A stretch of 64,000 nucleotides of DNA, from assembly GCF_005849285.1 (NCBI RefSeq), contig NZ_CP040517.1, positions 874,501 to 938,500 of the forward strand, in the 5' to 3' direction. The notes under the pieces are model-generated. The model did not search any database. It was not told where the DNA came from and saw only the letters and a list, made by a program, of their open reading frames with translations. Shown here piece after piece: positions 27,703-35,016 of this stretch. This DNA is from Luteithermobacter gelatinilyticus (GTDB lineage: Bacteria > Pseudomonadota > Alphaproteobacteria > Sphingomonadales > Emcibacteraceae). The number at the start of each line of letters is the position of its first letter. Position 1 is the first letter of the stretch. The translations under genes were made by a program, and so were the position numbers.

Positions 27703-28122
27703 ATGCCATCTGAGGTCAGGCATATCTTTTTTGAGGAGGCAGAGCTGAGACGGGCTCTGGTCAAATATGCCCTTGTGAAGGGGAAAACCCTGCTGTTTGA
27801 CGATATCAAAAGTATCATCATCAATAACAGCGGCATGGTTTCCGCTACCCTGATGATCAAAAAAATTATCAACGAACCGCCGATCAGGATGGAATTTTCT
27901 ACAGCGGAACTGGCGGCGGCGCTGGTGCTGTTTTGTAAGGAGACGGGGGTACCCTTGCCTAAAAAGGGGGTGAAAAGCCTGAATGTTGATGAAGATCGGG
28001 TCTATATGACCATTATTCTGGATGAACGCCTCAAGATAGAGGGCCTGGGCCTTGATCGCCTGACAAAAAAATTCGTCAATAAGCAGCCCGTGATCCGTCG
28101 CAACGCTAATCCGGAAAAATAA
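27703..28122 (+). CDS. Hypothetical protein, unknown function
   Basis: Not recognised. At the ATG at 27703 a 139-aa acidic-to-basic protein begins (MPSEVRHIFFEEAELRRALV); the frame is open from 27583 and could add 40 residues of less protein-like sequence, but a GTGAGG site precedes 27703. Seen: alternating charged helices and strands (LMIKKIINEPPIRMEFSTAELAAALVLFCKETGVPLPKKG), no signal peptide, no membrane span, no cysteine cluster. The segment FEEAELRRALVKYALVKGK followed by VSATLMI resembles small alphaproteobacterial proteins of unknown function. It stands alone between the DksA-like gene and lutA. Confidence 0.6.
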   Translation: MPSEVRHIFFEEAELRRALVKYALVKGKTLLFDDIKSIIINNSGMVSATLMIKKIINEPPIRMEFSTAELAAALVLFCKETGVPLPKKGVKSLNVDEDRVYMTIILDERLKIEGLGLDRLTKKFVNKQPVIRRNANPEK

Positions 28123-28192
28123 CGATTTCTGATCTTTTCTGTTCACCTCGGTTCTCTGCTTGGTATAGTTTCCCGCAAACGGGAGACATCAA

Positions 28193-28948
28193 GTGCCGCA
28201 ATCATCCACCAGCAAAAAGAGTGCCGCCGGTCTTTGGGTGACCTGCTTGGTCAATCTGTTCAGGCCGTCAGTGGCCTGGGCGGTGGTGCGTTTGCTGAAC
28301 CAGGCCGGGATTGACGTGATCGTTCCCAAACACCAGACCTGTTGCGGGCAGCCCTCCTATAATGGCGGGGACAGGTCCAACGCCCGGCGTGCAGCAAGGC
28401 AGGTCATCCGGCAGTTCGAGAGGCTGGATTATATGGTGGTGCCGTCGGGATCCTGTGCAGCAATGATCCGCAAACACTATCCGGAACTGCTGAAAGAGGA
28501 TAGAGATTGGAGCGCCAGGGCGAACAACCTGGCGGCCAAATGTTATGAGCTTACAGAATTTCTGAACCATGTGGCCGGATATGACGGCACACAAGTCTCT
28601 TCCCTTAAGGCCACCTATCATGACAGCTGCAGCGGCTTGCGGGAGTTGAACCTCAAGACCGCCCCCCGGGACCTTCTGGGCCGGGTTCGGGGACTTGAGC
28701 TTGTGGAAATGCGTGATGCGGAACGCTGCTGTGGCTTCGGGGGTGCTTTTTGTCTTAAATATCCGGAACTTTCCAATGATATGGTTTCGCGCAAAATCCG
28801 CAACATTATGGACAGTGGCGCAGAATGTGTGATTGCCGGGGATCTGGGCTGTCTGATGACCCTGGAGGGGAAACTGCATCGTCTGGGCCATCGGATCAGG
28901 GGCTATCACATCGCCGAAATTTTGGCCGGTATGGAAGGGGACGCCTGA
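28193..28948 (+). CDS. lutA: L-lactate utilisation protein A, (Fe-S)-binding (LldE)
   Basis: 251-aa protein with two cysteine-rich CCG domains: CCGQPSYNGGDRSNARR near residue 45 and CCGFGGAFCLKYPELSNDMVSRK near 180, plus TYHDSCSGLREL. With LutB and LutC it forms the iron-sulfur L-lactate dehydrogenase that oxidises L-lactate to pyruvate, known from Bacillus and widely distributed. A GTG start at 28193 follows GGGAGA. The stop overlaps lutB by one base (TGATG). Confidence 0.94.
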   Translation: MPQSSTSKKSAAGLWVTCLVNLFRPSVAWAVVRLLNQAGIDVIVPKHQTCCGQPSYNGGDRSNARRAARQVIRQFERLDYMVVPSGSCAAMIRKHYPELLKEDRDWSARANNLAAKCYELTEFLNHVAGYDGTQVSSLKATYHDSCSGLRELNLKTAPRDLLGRVRGLELVEMRDAERCCGFGGAFCLKYPELSNDMVSRKIRNIMDSGAECVIAGDLGCLMTLEGKLHRLGHRIRGYHIAEILAGMEGDA

Positions 28949-30363
28949 TGACCGCGGGGACTGGGTCGCCAAAGAGATTCCGGGAGGCAAGTCGTACGGC
29001 GCTGAACAATGAACGCCTGCAACGGGCCATGAACCGACTGCAATCGGGGTTTGGTGAGGCCCGGGCGCAGGCCATTGCCGATCTTCCGGAATTTGATGCG
29101 TTGCGGGATCTGGCCCGCCAGCGCAAGGATTTTACGCTCCGTCACCTGCCGCAGTATCTTGCGGCCTTTGAGCAGGCGGTGCGCCGTGCCGGCGGGCGGG
29201 TGCACTGGGCGAAGACGCCGCAGGAAGCCAACCGTATCGTGCGTGGCCTGTGTCAGGAATATGATTGCCGGCATGTTGTGAAATCCAAGTCCATGGTGGG
29301 TGAGGAAATGCGTCTTGCCGATTATCTTCTCGGCTGGGGGGCAGATGTCATTGAAACTGATCTTGGCGAATATATACTTCAGCTGCGCCAAGAAAAGCCC
29401 AGCCATATCATTGCGCCGGCGACCCATTTGAATCGGGACGACATTGCCGAAACCTTTCAGGCGACGCATGGTGAGGACGGGCAACAGGGCAAGGCAGCCG
29501 AAGGATTGGTTCAGGAAGCGCGACACCGGTTGCGGCAAAAATTCAAGCAGGCCGAAATGGCCATTACCGGGGCAAATTTTCTGGTCGCGGAAACCGGAAC
29601 CGTGGTGCTGGTGACCAATGAAGGCAATGCGGATCTGGGGGTAACACTGGCCCCGCATCATGTGGTGGTCAGCAGCATTGAAAAAGTGGTCCCCACCCTG
29701 AAAGATGCGTTCCTGTTTCTGCGGCTTCTGGCCCGTTCGGCTACAGGGCAGGACATTTCCACCTATACCAGCTTATACACCGGCCGGCGGCGCGACGGGG
29801 CAACGGACGGACCGGAAACTTTTGATGTTGTTTTGCTGGACGGGGGACGCAGTGATCTGTTGGACAGCGAATTTGAAGAGATACTGCACTGCATCCGCTG
29901 CGGGGCCTGTCTCAATCATTGCCCGGTCTACGCCGGGGCGGGCGGGCATGCCTACGGGTCCATTTATCCCGGCCCGATGGGGGCGGTGCTGGCGCCGGCG
30001 CTGAATGACGGGACTGTCCATCGTGAATTGTCCCAGGCTTCCACCTTTTGCGGCAAATGCGAGGAGGTCTGTCCGGTGCGTATTCCTTTGCCGAAACTGA
30101 TGCGTTACTGGCGGGAAAAAAGCTTTGGGGATCATCAGTCCCCCTTTACCGAAAGGGTGATGTTACGAGGGTGGGCCTGGCTGTGTCGCCACCCGCATCT
30201 TTACCGTTCCGTCATCCGGCTGATGTCGTCTTTGCTTCGGCGTCTGTCTCATGGAGGTTGGATCACCTCCTTACCGGGGTTGGGGCGCGCCTGGACCCAG
30301 GATCGTGATATGCCGGCCCCGCCCGCCAAAACCTTTTTCGAGGAGTGGGAGGACAAAAGATGA
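28948..30363 (+). CDS. lutB: L-lactate utilisation protein B, iron-sulfur (LldF)
   Basis: 471-aa LutB. Seen: an N-terminal LUD-type region (HVVKSKSMVGEEMRLADYLLGWGADVIETDLGEYILQL), TGANFLVAETGTVVLVTNEGNADL, and two ferredoxin-like [4Fe-4S] clusters, CIRCGACLNHCPVY and FCGKCEEVCPVRIPLPKLMRYWRE. The open frame extends back into lutA, but ATG at 28948 overlaps the lutA stop and begins the family's N-terminus. Acts as the electron-transfer subunit of the lactate oxidising complex. Confidence 0.94.
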   Translation: MTAGTGSPKRFREASRTALNNERLQRAMNRLQSGFGEARAQAIADLPEFDALRDLARQRKDFTLRHLPQYLAAFEQAVRRAGGRVHWAKTPQEANRIVRGLCQEYDCRHVVKSKSMVGEEMRLADYLLGWGADVIETDLGEYILQLRQEKPSHIIAPATHLNRDDIAETFQATHGEDGQQGKAAEGLVQEARHRLRQKFKQAEMAITGANFLVAETGTVVLVTNEGNADLGVTLAPHHVVVSSIEKVVPTLKDAFLFLRLLARSATGQDISTYTSLYTGRRRDGATDGPETFDVVLLDGGRSDLLDSEFEEILHCIRCGACLNHCPVYAGAGGHAYGSIYPGPMGAVLAPALNDGTVHRELSQASTFCGKCEEVCPVRIPLPKLMRYWREKSFGDHQSPFTERVMLRGWAWLCRHPHLYRSVIRLMSSLLRRLSHGGWITSLPGLGRAWTQDRDMPAPPAKTFFEEWEDKR

Positions 30364-30980
30364 GTCGTCTGGAAGACCTGTTTCCCGGAAGGGAGCAGAA
30401 AAACCCCATCTCCCGGGACAAGTTGTTTGAGGCGCCCGAGCTTGTGCCAGCACGGGGCAGGCTTGAGGGACAGGCACGGCGGGCGGCCTTTCTGCACCGG
30501 GCCACCACCCAGCGGATGGCCTGTTTGCACGCCCATGACAAATCAGTGGAACAGGTGGTGCGGGATTATCTTTGCGCAGAGGAACAGCGTGAGAAGCCAG
30601 TGATGATTCCGGAGCGGGAAATCCGCGCATTGTTTCCGGGGATCGAGGTTTTCGATCCGTTTGATGTGCGCGATGGGGACGGGGCCGTTTTGATCACCGG
30701 ATGTGCCGGAGCCATTGCGGAGACCGGTTCCTTGATTCTGACCAGCCATCCCGAGCGTCCGCTGGCCGCCGCCTTCTTGGCGGATACGCATATTGTTTTG
30801 CTGTCCTCGGCACAGATCTTTGCCAGCCTGGAGGATTTTTTCCTCAAACAGAAAGAAAGTATACCCCATGCCGTGCATGTGATCAGCGGTCCCTCTACCA
30901 CGGCGGATATCGAAATGCGCCTGGTGAAGGGCGCTCATGGCCCTCTGAAACTGGGTGTTGTTTTGCTGGACGTATCCTAA
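30360..30980 (+). CDS. lutC: L-lactate utilisation protein C (LUD domain)
   Basis: 206-aa LUD-domain protein. Seen: MSRLEDLFPGREQKNP, a glycine-rich VLITGCAGAIAETGSLILTSHPERPLAAAFLADTHIVLL and the closing VISGPSTTADIEMRLVKGAHGPLKLGVVLL that is typical of LutC/YkgG. The ATG at 30360 overlaps the lutB stop by 4 bases. Together lutABC encode L-lactate oxidation; no lactate permease (LutP/LldP) or LutR regulator gene is next to them. The following 110 bases are AT-rich with no gene, then the MITE. Confidence 0.93.
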   Translation: MSRLEDLFPGREQKNPISRDKLFEAPELVPARGRLEGQARRAAFLHRATTQRMACLHAHDKSVEQVVRDYLCAEEQREKPVMIPEREIRALFPGIEVFDPFDVRDGDGAVLITGCAGAIAETGSLILTSHPERPLAAAFLADTHIVLLSSAQIFASLEDFFLKQKESIPHAVHVISGPSTTADIEMRLVKGAHGPLKLGVVLLDVS

Positions 30981-31092
30981 AAAATAATAAAACCCTGAAA
31001 AAAACATTTCACTCAAAGGAAAGACGTCACAATTTGTTCTTTTTTGCGTGTCATGTTGCACCTGCGCACCAAATATTTTCATATTTTCTGCT

Positions 31093-31376
31093 AGAGTGAA
31101 TTGTGAAGAGGTTGGCTCAATTCTGTTGGCGGATCGTGGCCCGCCTCACGCGGAAGACGGCGCCGGGCGATGCGGGGCATCGGGCCAGGCGTCTGACCCA
31201 GGAGTCTGACAAAGTGAGCGGCCCCAAGCCGCCACCCCGAAGGGCCGGGCCGATCTGGTCCAGTTCCGGCGGGGTTTGGCTGGGCCGTACCGCCAGTATG
31301 GCCGGCGCCAAATCCCTGGCTCCTGAACCAGACCTGACCGGCAGAATGGGTCAACCTCTGCACAATTCACTCTAGT
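31093..31376. mobile_element. 284-bp MITE-like element with ~35-bp terminal inverted repeats
   Basis: The left end CTAGAGTGAATTGTG-A-AGAGGTTG (from 31093) and the inverted right end (to 31376) match over ~35 bases with about four mismatches. The GC-rich interior codes for no transposase, but both strands stay open for ~90 codons and end in the same residues because the ends are inverted. CTAG borders both sides, so a TA target duplication is possible. Related copies: 14438-14477 and 34639-34660. Confidence 0.85.
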
Positions 31377-31447
31377 GATAGTATTTTGAGCTAGATCATT
31401 TTGCAGTGCAGCGAATTCGGTTAGGGTGGCACAGGAAAGGATATTCC

Positions 31448-33298
31448 ATGACAGCGTTGTCTGATGATTCTGATAATAAAAAGGGGGTCCCATCATGTTC
31501 TTCCGGGGCCGCCTGTTCCCGGCCCATGTCGCCGGGTGGGCTTTGGGAACGGGATGCTTATGGTGCTACCGCGGTATATGAGACGATCGACCGGTCCCTG
31601 AACGCCATTGCGGCCAAATACACTGCGGGACTCAGCCCACGGGCACTGGTCAGCGCCTATATGGACTGGCTTGCCGGTTTGACATTCTCACCCGGTCGGC
31701 AGGCACAACTCAGGGACAAGGCCTTTCGAAAATGGCTACGGTTTGTGCAATATGCCCTGCAGGCGTTGCAGCATTCGCCAGGCGCTGAGGCACCGGACTG
31801 CTGTATTGAGCCGTTGCCTCAGGATAAAAGATTCCGGGGCGAAGCCTGGCAACAGCTGCCCTTTAACCTGATGTATCAGGGGTTTTTGCTCACCCAGCAA
31901 TGGTGGTATAACGCCGCCACCGGGGTACGGGGGGTCACTCCTCAGAACGAACGCGCCATTGATTTTGCCGGACGGCAGATTCTTGATCTTTTTTCCCCGT
32001 CCAATTTTCTATGGACCAACCCCGAGGTTCTCAAGGCCACCTTTGAACAAGGCGGGCTCAATCTGTATCGTGGATGGCAGAATTTTCAGGAAGACATGGA
32101 ACGCCTGCTCAGCGGCAAGCGCCCCGTTGGGGCAGAGAATTTTCTGCCGGGGCAGGACGTGGCGGTTACTCCGGGCAAGGTGATTTATCAGAACCGGTTG
32201 ATTGAGCTTATTCAGTATGAGGCGCAAACAGACAAGGTGCGGCCCGAACCGATCCTGATCGTACCGGCCTGGATCATGAAATATTATATTCTCGACCTGT
32301 CGCCGGAAAATTCCCTGGTCAGCTATCTGGTGCAGCAGGGCTATACAGTTTTCATGATTTCGTGGAAAAACCCGGGGCCCGAGGATCGGGATCTGTCCCT
32401 GGACGATTACCGCACATTGGGGGTGATGGCGGCGTTGGACGCCATTGAGCATATTTGCCCCGATCAGAAGATTCATGCCACGGGGTATTGTCTGGGGGGC
32501 ACGTTGTTGTCGATTGCGGCGGCGGCCATGGCCCGGGACAGGGATGAGCGCCTGAAAAGCCTGTCCTTCTTCGCGACCCAGATTGATTTTGAGGAAGCCG
32601 GGGAATTGATGCTGTTTATCAATGAAAAACAACTGGCTTTCTTGGAAGATATGATGTGGGAGCAGGGGTTCCTCGATACGCGTCAGATGGCCGGGGCGTT
32701 TCAGCTGTTGCGCTCCAACGATCTGATCTGGTCGCGCATGGTGCGGGACTACCTGATGGGCGAACGTCAGCCAATGACGGATCTGATGGCCTGGAACGCG
32801 GACCAGACCCGGATGCCCTATCGCATGCATACCGAATATCTGCATAAATTGTTCCTGAATAATGACTTGACGGCCGGGCGTTATGAGGTGGAGGGCAAAC
32901 CTGTGGTGATTGCCGATATCCGGGCCCCCATGTTTGTCGTCGGCACCCGTACCGATCATGTGGCGCCGTGGAAATCGGTGTATAAATTCACGTTGTTTGC
33001 CGATACGGATGTGAGTTTCCTACTCACGTCCGGCGGGCATAATGCGGGCATTATCTCGGAACCCGGTCACCCGCGCCGACAGTATCAGATTTCTTTGCAC
33101 CGGGACCGGGATCCTTATGTGGACCCGGATCGCTGGGTTGAACAGACTCCGGTAAAAGATGGCAGCTGGTGGCCGGAATGGGTGAAATGGCTGGACAGTC
33201 AGTCGGGGCCTCTGATAAAAGCGCCGGAAATTGGCGGTGACAAGGGCCGTGCGGCAGTGGTGCGCGATGCACCGGGATGTTATGTATTGATGCCGTAG
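31448..33298 (+). CDS. phaC: Class I poly(3-hydroxyalkanoate) synthase
   Basis: 616-aa PHA synthase that polymerises 3-hydroxyacyl-CoA (probably 3-hydroxybutyryl-CoA) into granules. Seen: N-terminal PhaC_N domain (RFRGEAWQQLPFNLMYQGFLLTQQWW; NFLWTNPEVLKATFEQGG), alpha/beta hydrolase core with the lipase-like box GYCLGG (catalytic Cys at residue 348), catalytic Asp in VVGTRTDHVAPWKSVYKF and catalytic His in TSGGHNAGIISEPGH. The ATG at 31448 has an AAAGGA site; the frame's earlier start lies at the MITE border. No phaA/B or phasin gene lies alongside it. Class I rather than III from its length and lack of a PhaE neighbour. Confidence 0.95.
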   Translation: MTALSDDSDNKKGVPSCSSGAACSRPMSPGGLWERDAYGATAVYETIDRSLNAIAAKYTAGLSPRALVSAYMDWLAGLTFSPGRQAQLRDKAFRKWLRFVQYALQALQHSPGAEAPDCCIEPLPQDKRFRGEAWQQLPFNLMYQGFLLTQQWWYNAATGVRGVTPQNERAIDFAGRQILDLFSPSNFLWTNPEVLKATFEQGGLNLYRGWQNFQEDMERLLSGKRPVGAENFLPGQDVAVTPGKVIYQNRLIELIQYEAQTDKVRPEPILIVPAWIMKYYILDLSPENSLVSYLVQQGYTVFMISWKNPGPEDRDLSLDDYRTLGVMAALDAIEHICPDQKIHATGYCLGGTLLSIAAAAMARDRDERLKSLSFFATQIDFEEAGELMLFINEKQLAFLEDMMWEQGFLDTRQMAGAFQLLRSNDLIWSRMVRDYLMGERQPMTDLMAWNADQTRMPYRMHTEYLHKLFLNNDLTAGRYEVEGKPVVIADIRAPMFVVGTRTDHVAPWKSVYKFTLFADTDVSFLLTSGGHNAGIISEPGHPRRQYQISLHRDRDPYVDPDRWVEQTPVKDGSWWPEWVKWLDSQSGPLIKAPEIGGDKGRAAVVRDAPGCYVLMP

Positions 33299-33352
33299 AG
33301 CAAAAAAGGCAGTGGTCACAGGGTGACAAGAAATCAGGGGTAACCTATCCAG

Positions 33353-34642
33353 ATGAGACGTAATCGGCTTCTTGGCAGGGCTTTGATGATCGGGGTTCTG
33401 ATGATTGGGATCATGACGGGGGCCGGGGCGCATCAGGCGGCCTTTGCGGCAGAGCAGGCTTTTCTGGTAATAGAACAGCCCCTGATGAAGCAGAGGGAGC
33501 CGGGCCGGCTCAGTCTGTATGTCACTAATCCCTCTGACCGTGCTGTGTCGTTTGTTGTTCAGGATCATTTGCCGGTGGAGATCGCGGTGGGGACCCAGCG
33601 TCGCGGGCTGACGGTGCCGCTTGCCCCTGCCGAGACGGCAGGAGAACGGATCATTCCGCCGACGGGCTTTTTGAAGGTGGACTATATCCTGACCCTGCCC
33701 GAAGACATTCGGCCAGGGCCGGTGCATCTGAGCTTGCGGAAGGGGCAGGGCAGGGGGGTTTTTGTCATGCTGCGCAGCGACAAGGTGGCCGGCCATGAGC
33801 TTGCAGCGACCGGACCGTCGGACAAGAGGACACCAGAGACGGCGGAAGAAGTGGCAGAACGAGAATTTGTTGTCCTGAATGAGCGGGATATAGAGGAGTT
33901 GAAACAGGAAAAAGGGTTCTTTTTCGAGAATATTTCCCGGTATGAGCCGTCCTATATTCTGTTTGGCAATGATGATTTTAATGCCAAGTTCCAGCTCAGC
34001 TTCAAATATCGCCTGTTTGGCGGGGGGCGACAGGTGAGCGACCGGCGGTCCTGGCTGGAAGGCATACATTTTTCCTACACCCAGACGTCGTTCTGGGATC
34101 TGGCGGCGGAATCCAAGCCGTTCGAGGACAATATATTCCAACCGGAACTGTTTTATTTTTTGGAGGACTGGCGGCCCTCCTTTCTGCCGGAGTCGGCGAA
34201 TCTGGATTTGCAATTCGGTTTTCGGCATGAATCCAACGGCCAGGGTGCCGATAAATCCCGCAGCCTGAACGTCCTGTATGCCCGCCCCGGCATTGATTTC
34301 GATTTGGGAGCAGGACGGTTTTTCCGGCTCATGGCGGATGTGTGGGCCTATGTCGGTGATCTGAGCGACAACCCGGACATTAAGGATTTTCGCGGACATA
34401 CTGGCCTTAGCCTGACCTATGGCACGCTGGATGGGGTCCAGATCGCGTCACGGATCCGGGGCAGTCTTGCCACCGGCCAAGGCAGCGTGACCCTGGATGC
34501 GACCTATCCGTTAAATAAGCTGTTTTTCAAAAATATTGACATTTATCTTCAGGCCCAGCTGTTTACGGGCTATGGGGAGACCCTGCTGGATTACAACCGC
34601 AAGGTCACCCGCCTCAGATTCGGTGTGGGCATCATTCGCTAG
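33353..34642 (+). CDS. pldA: Outer-membrane phospholipase A (OMPLA-like) with extra N-terminal domain
   Basis: 429-aa secreted protein with a signal peptide and a two-part layout. Residues ~25-140 look like an Ig-like beta domain (RLSLYVTNPSDRAVSFVVQDHLPVEI); residues ~165-429 are an OMPLA barrel: SRYEPSYILFGN, FKYRLFGGG, FSYTQTSFWDL, and FRHESNGQGADKSRSLN, which keeps the catalytic His292 and Ser294 of the HxSNG motif. OMPLA hydrolyses outer-leaflet phospholipids and is active as a calcium-dependent dimer. E. coli PldA has no comparable N-terminal domain. The TAG stop at 34640-34642 is part of the repeat element that begins there. Substrate and regulation cannot be read. Confidence 0.88.
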   Translation: MRRNRLLGRALMIGVLMIGIMTGAGAHQAAFAAEQAFLVIEQPLMKQREPGRLSLYVTNPSDRAVSFVVQDHLPVEIAVGTQRRGLTVPLAPAETAGERIIPPTGFLKVDYILTLPEDIRPGPVHLSLRKGQGRGVFVMLRSDKVAGHELAATGPSDKRTPETAEEVAEREFVVLNERDIEELKQEKGFFFENISRYEPSYILFGNDDFNAKFQLSFKYRLFGGGRQVSDRRSWLEGIHFSYTQTSFWDLAAESKPFEDNIFQPELFYFLEDWRPSFLPESANLDLQFGFRHESNGQGADKSRSLNVLYARPGIDFDLGAGRFFRLMADVWAYVGDLSDNPDIKDFRGHTGLSLTYGTLDGVQIASRIRGSLATGQGSVTLDATYPLNKLFFKNIDIYLQAQLFTGYGETLLDYNRKVTRLRFGVGIIR

Positions 34643-34679
34643 AGTGAATTGTGAAGAGGTATTCTTATTCTTGAATAAG
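34639..34679 (+). repeat. Solo end of the MITE family, followed by a small hairpin
   Basis: CTAGAGTGAATTGTG and the following AAGAGGT (34639-34660) are identical to the left end of the 31093 element, but no inverted partner follows. Directly after comes CTTATTC-TT-GAATAAG (34664-34679), a 7-bp stem that may act as the pldA terminator. The first TAG is the pldA stop codon. The rest of the gap to 35016 holds no convincing gene. Confidence 0.75.
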
Positions 34680-35016
34680 GTCTTGTGCTGGTAAGTTTGT
34701 CGTGTCGGAGGTCTGCAAAGCGGGGAAACAGTATGTTTCCTGTATGGGTTTTTTACTGTTTTTACTGTCATTTTGCCGGTCTTGTATTCCTCTCATCGCG
34801 CTTGCGGGGCCGGTGATGTCACATGAAAGAGCTGTTGCAGAGGGCTCTGGGGACCAGACTACCTTTCCAAAATGGAAGCATCAACTCTTTTATAGGTTAA
34901 CCATTGTCATTTGGTGGATTTAATGAGTCCTGAACCTAGTTGGCGCGTCCAGTGTTGCTGGTGTAACAGGCCACGGGATTTCTCCGGAGCCAGTTGTTTA
35001 TGCTATCTCAGGGGGC

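Noticed and set aside
31091-31375. Two ~90-codon frames, one on each strand, within the MITE
   Set aside because: Both end in identical residues because of the inverted ends; no ribosome site or similarity.
34702-34923. 73-codon frame between pldA and the TonB receptor gene
   Set aside because: No ribosome site or similarity; Cys/Leu-rich chance frame in a low-coding spacer.
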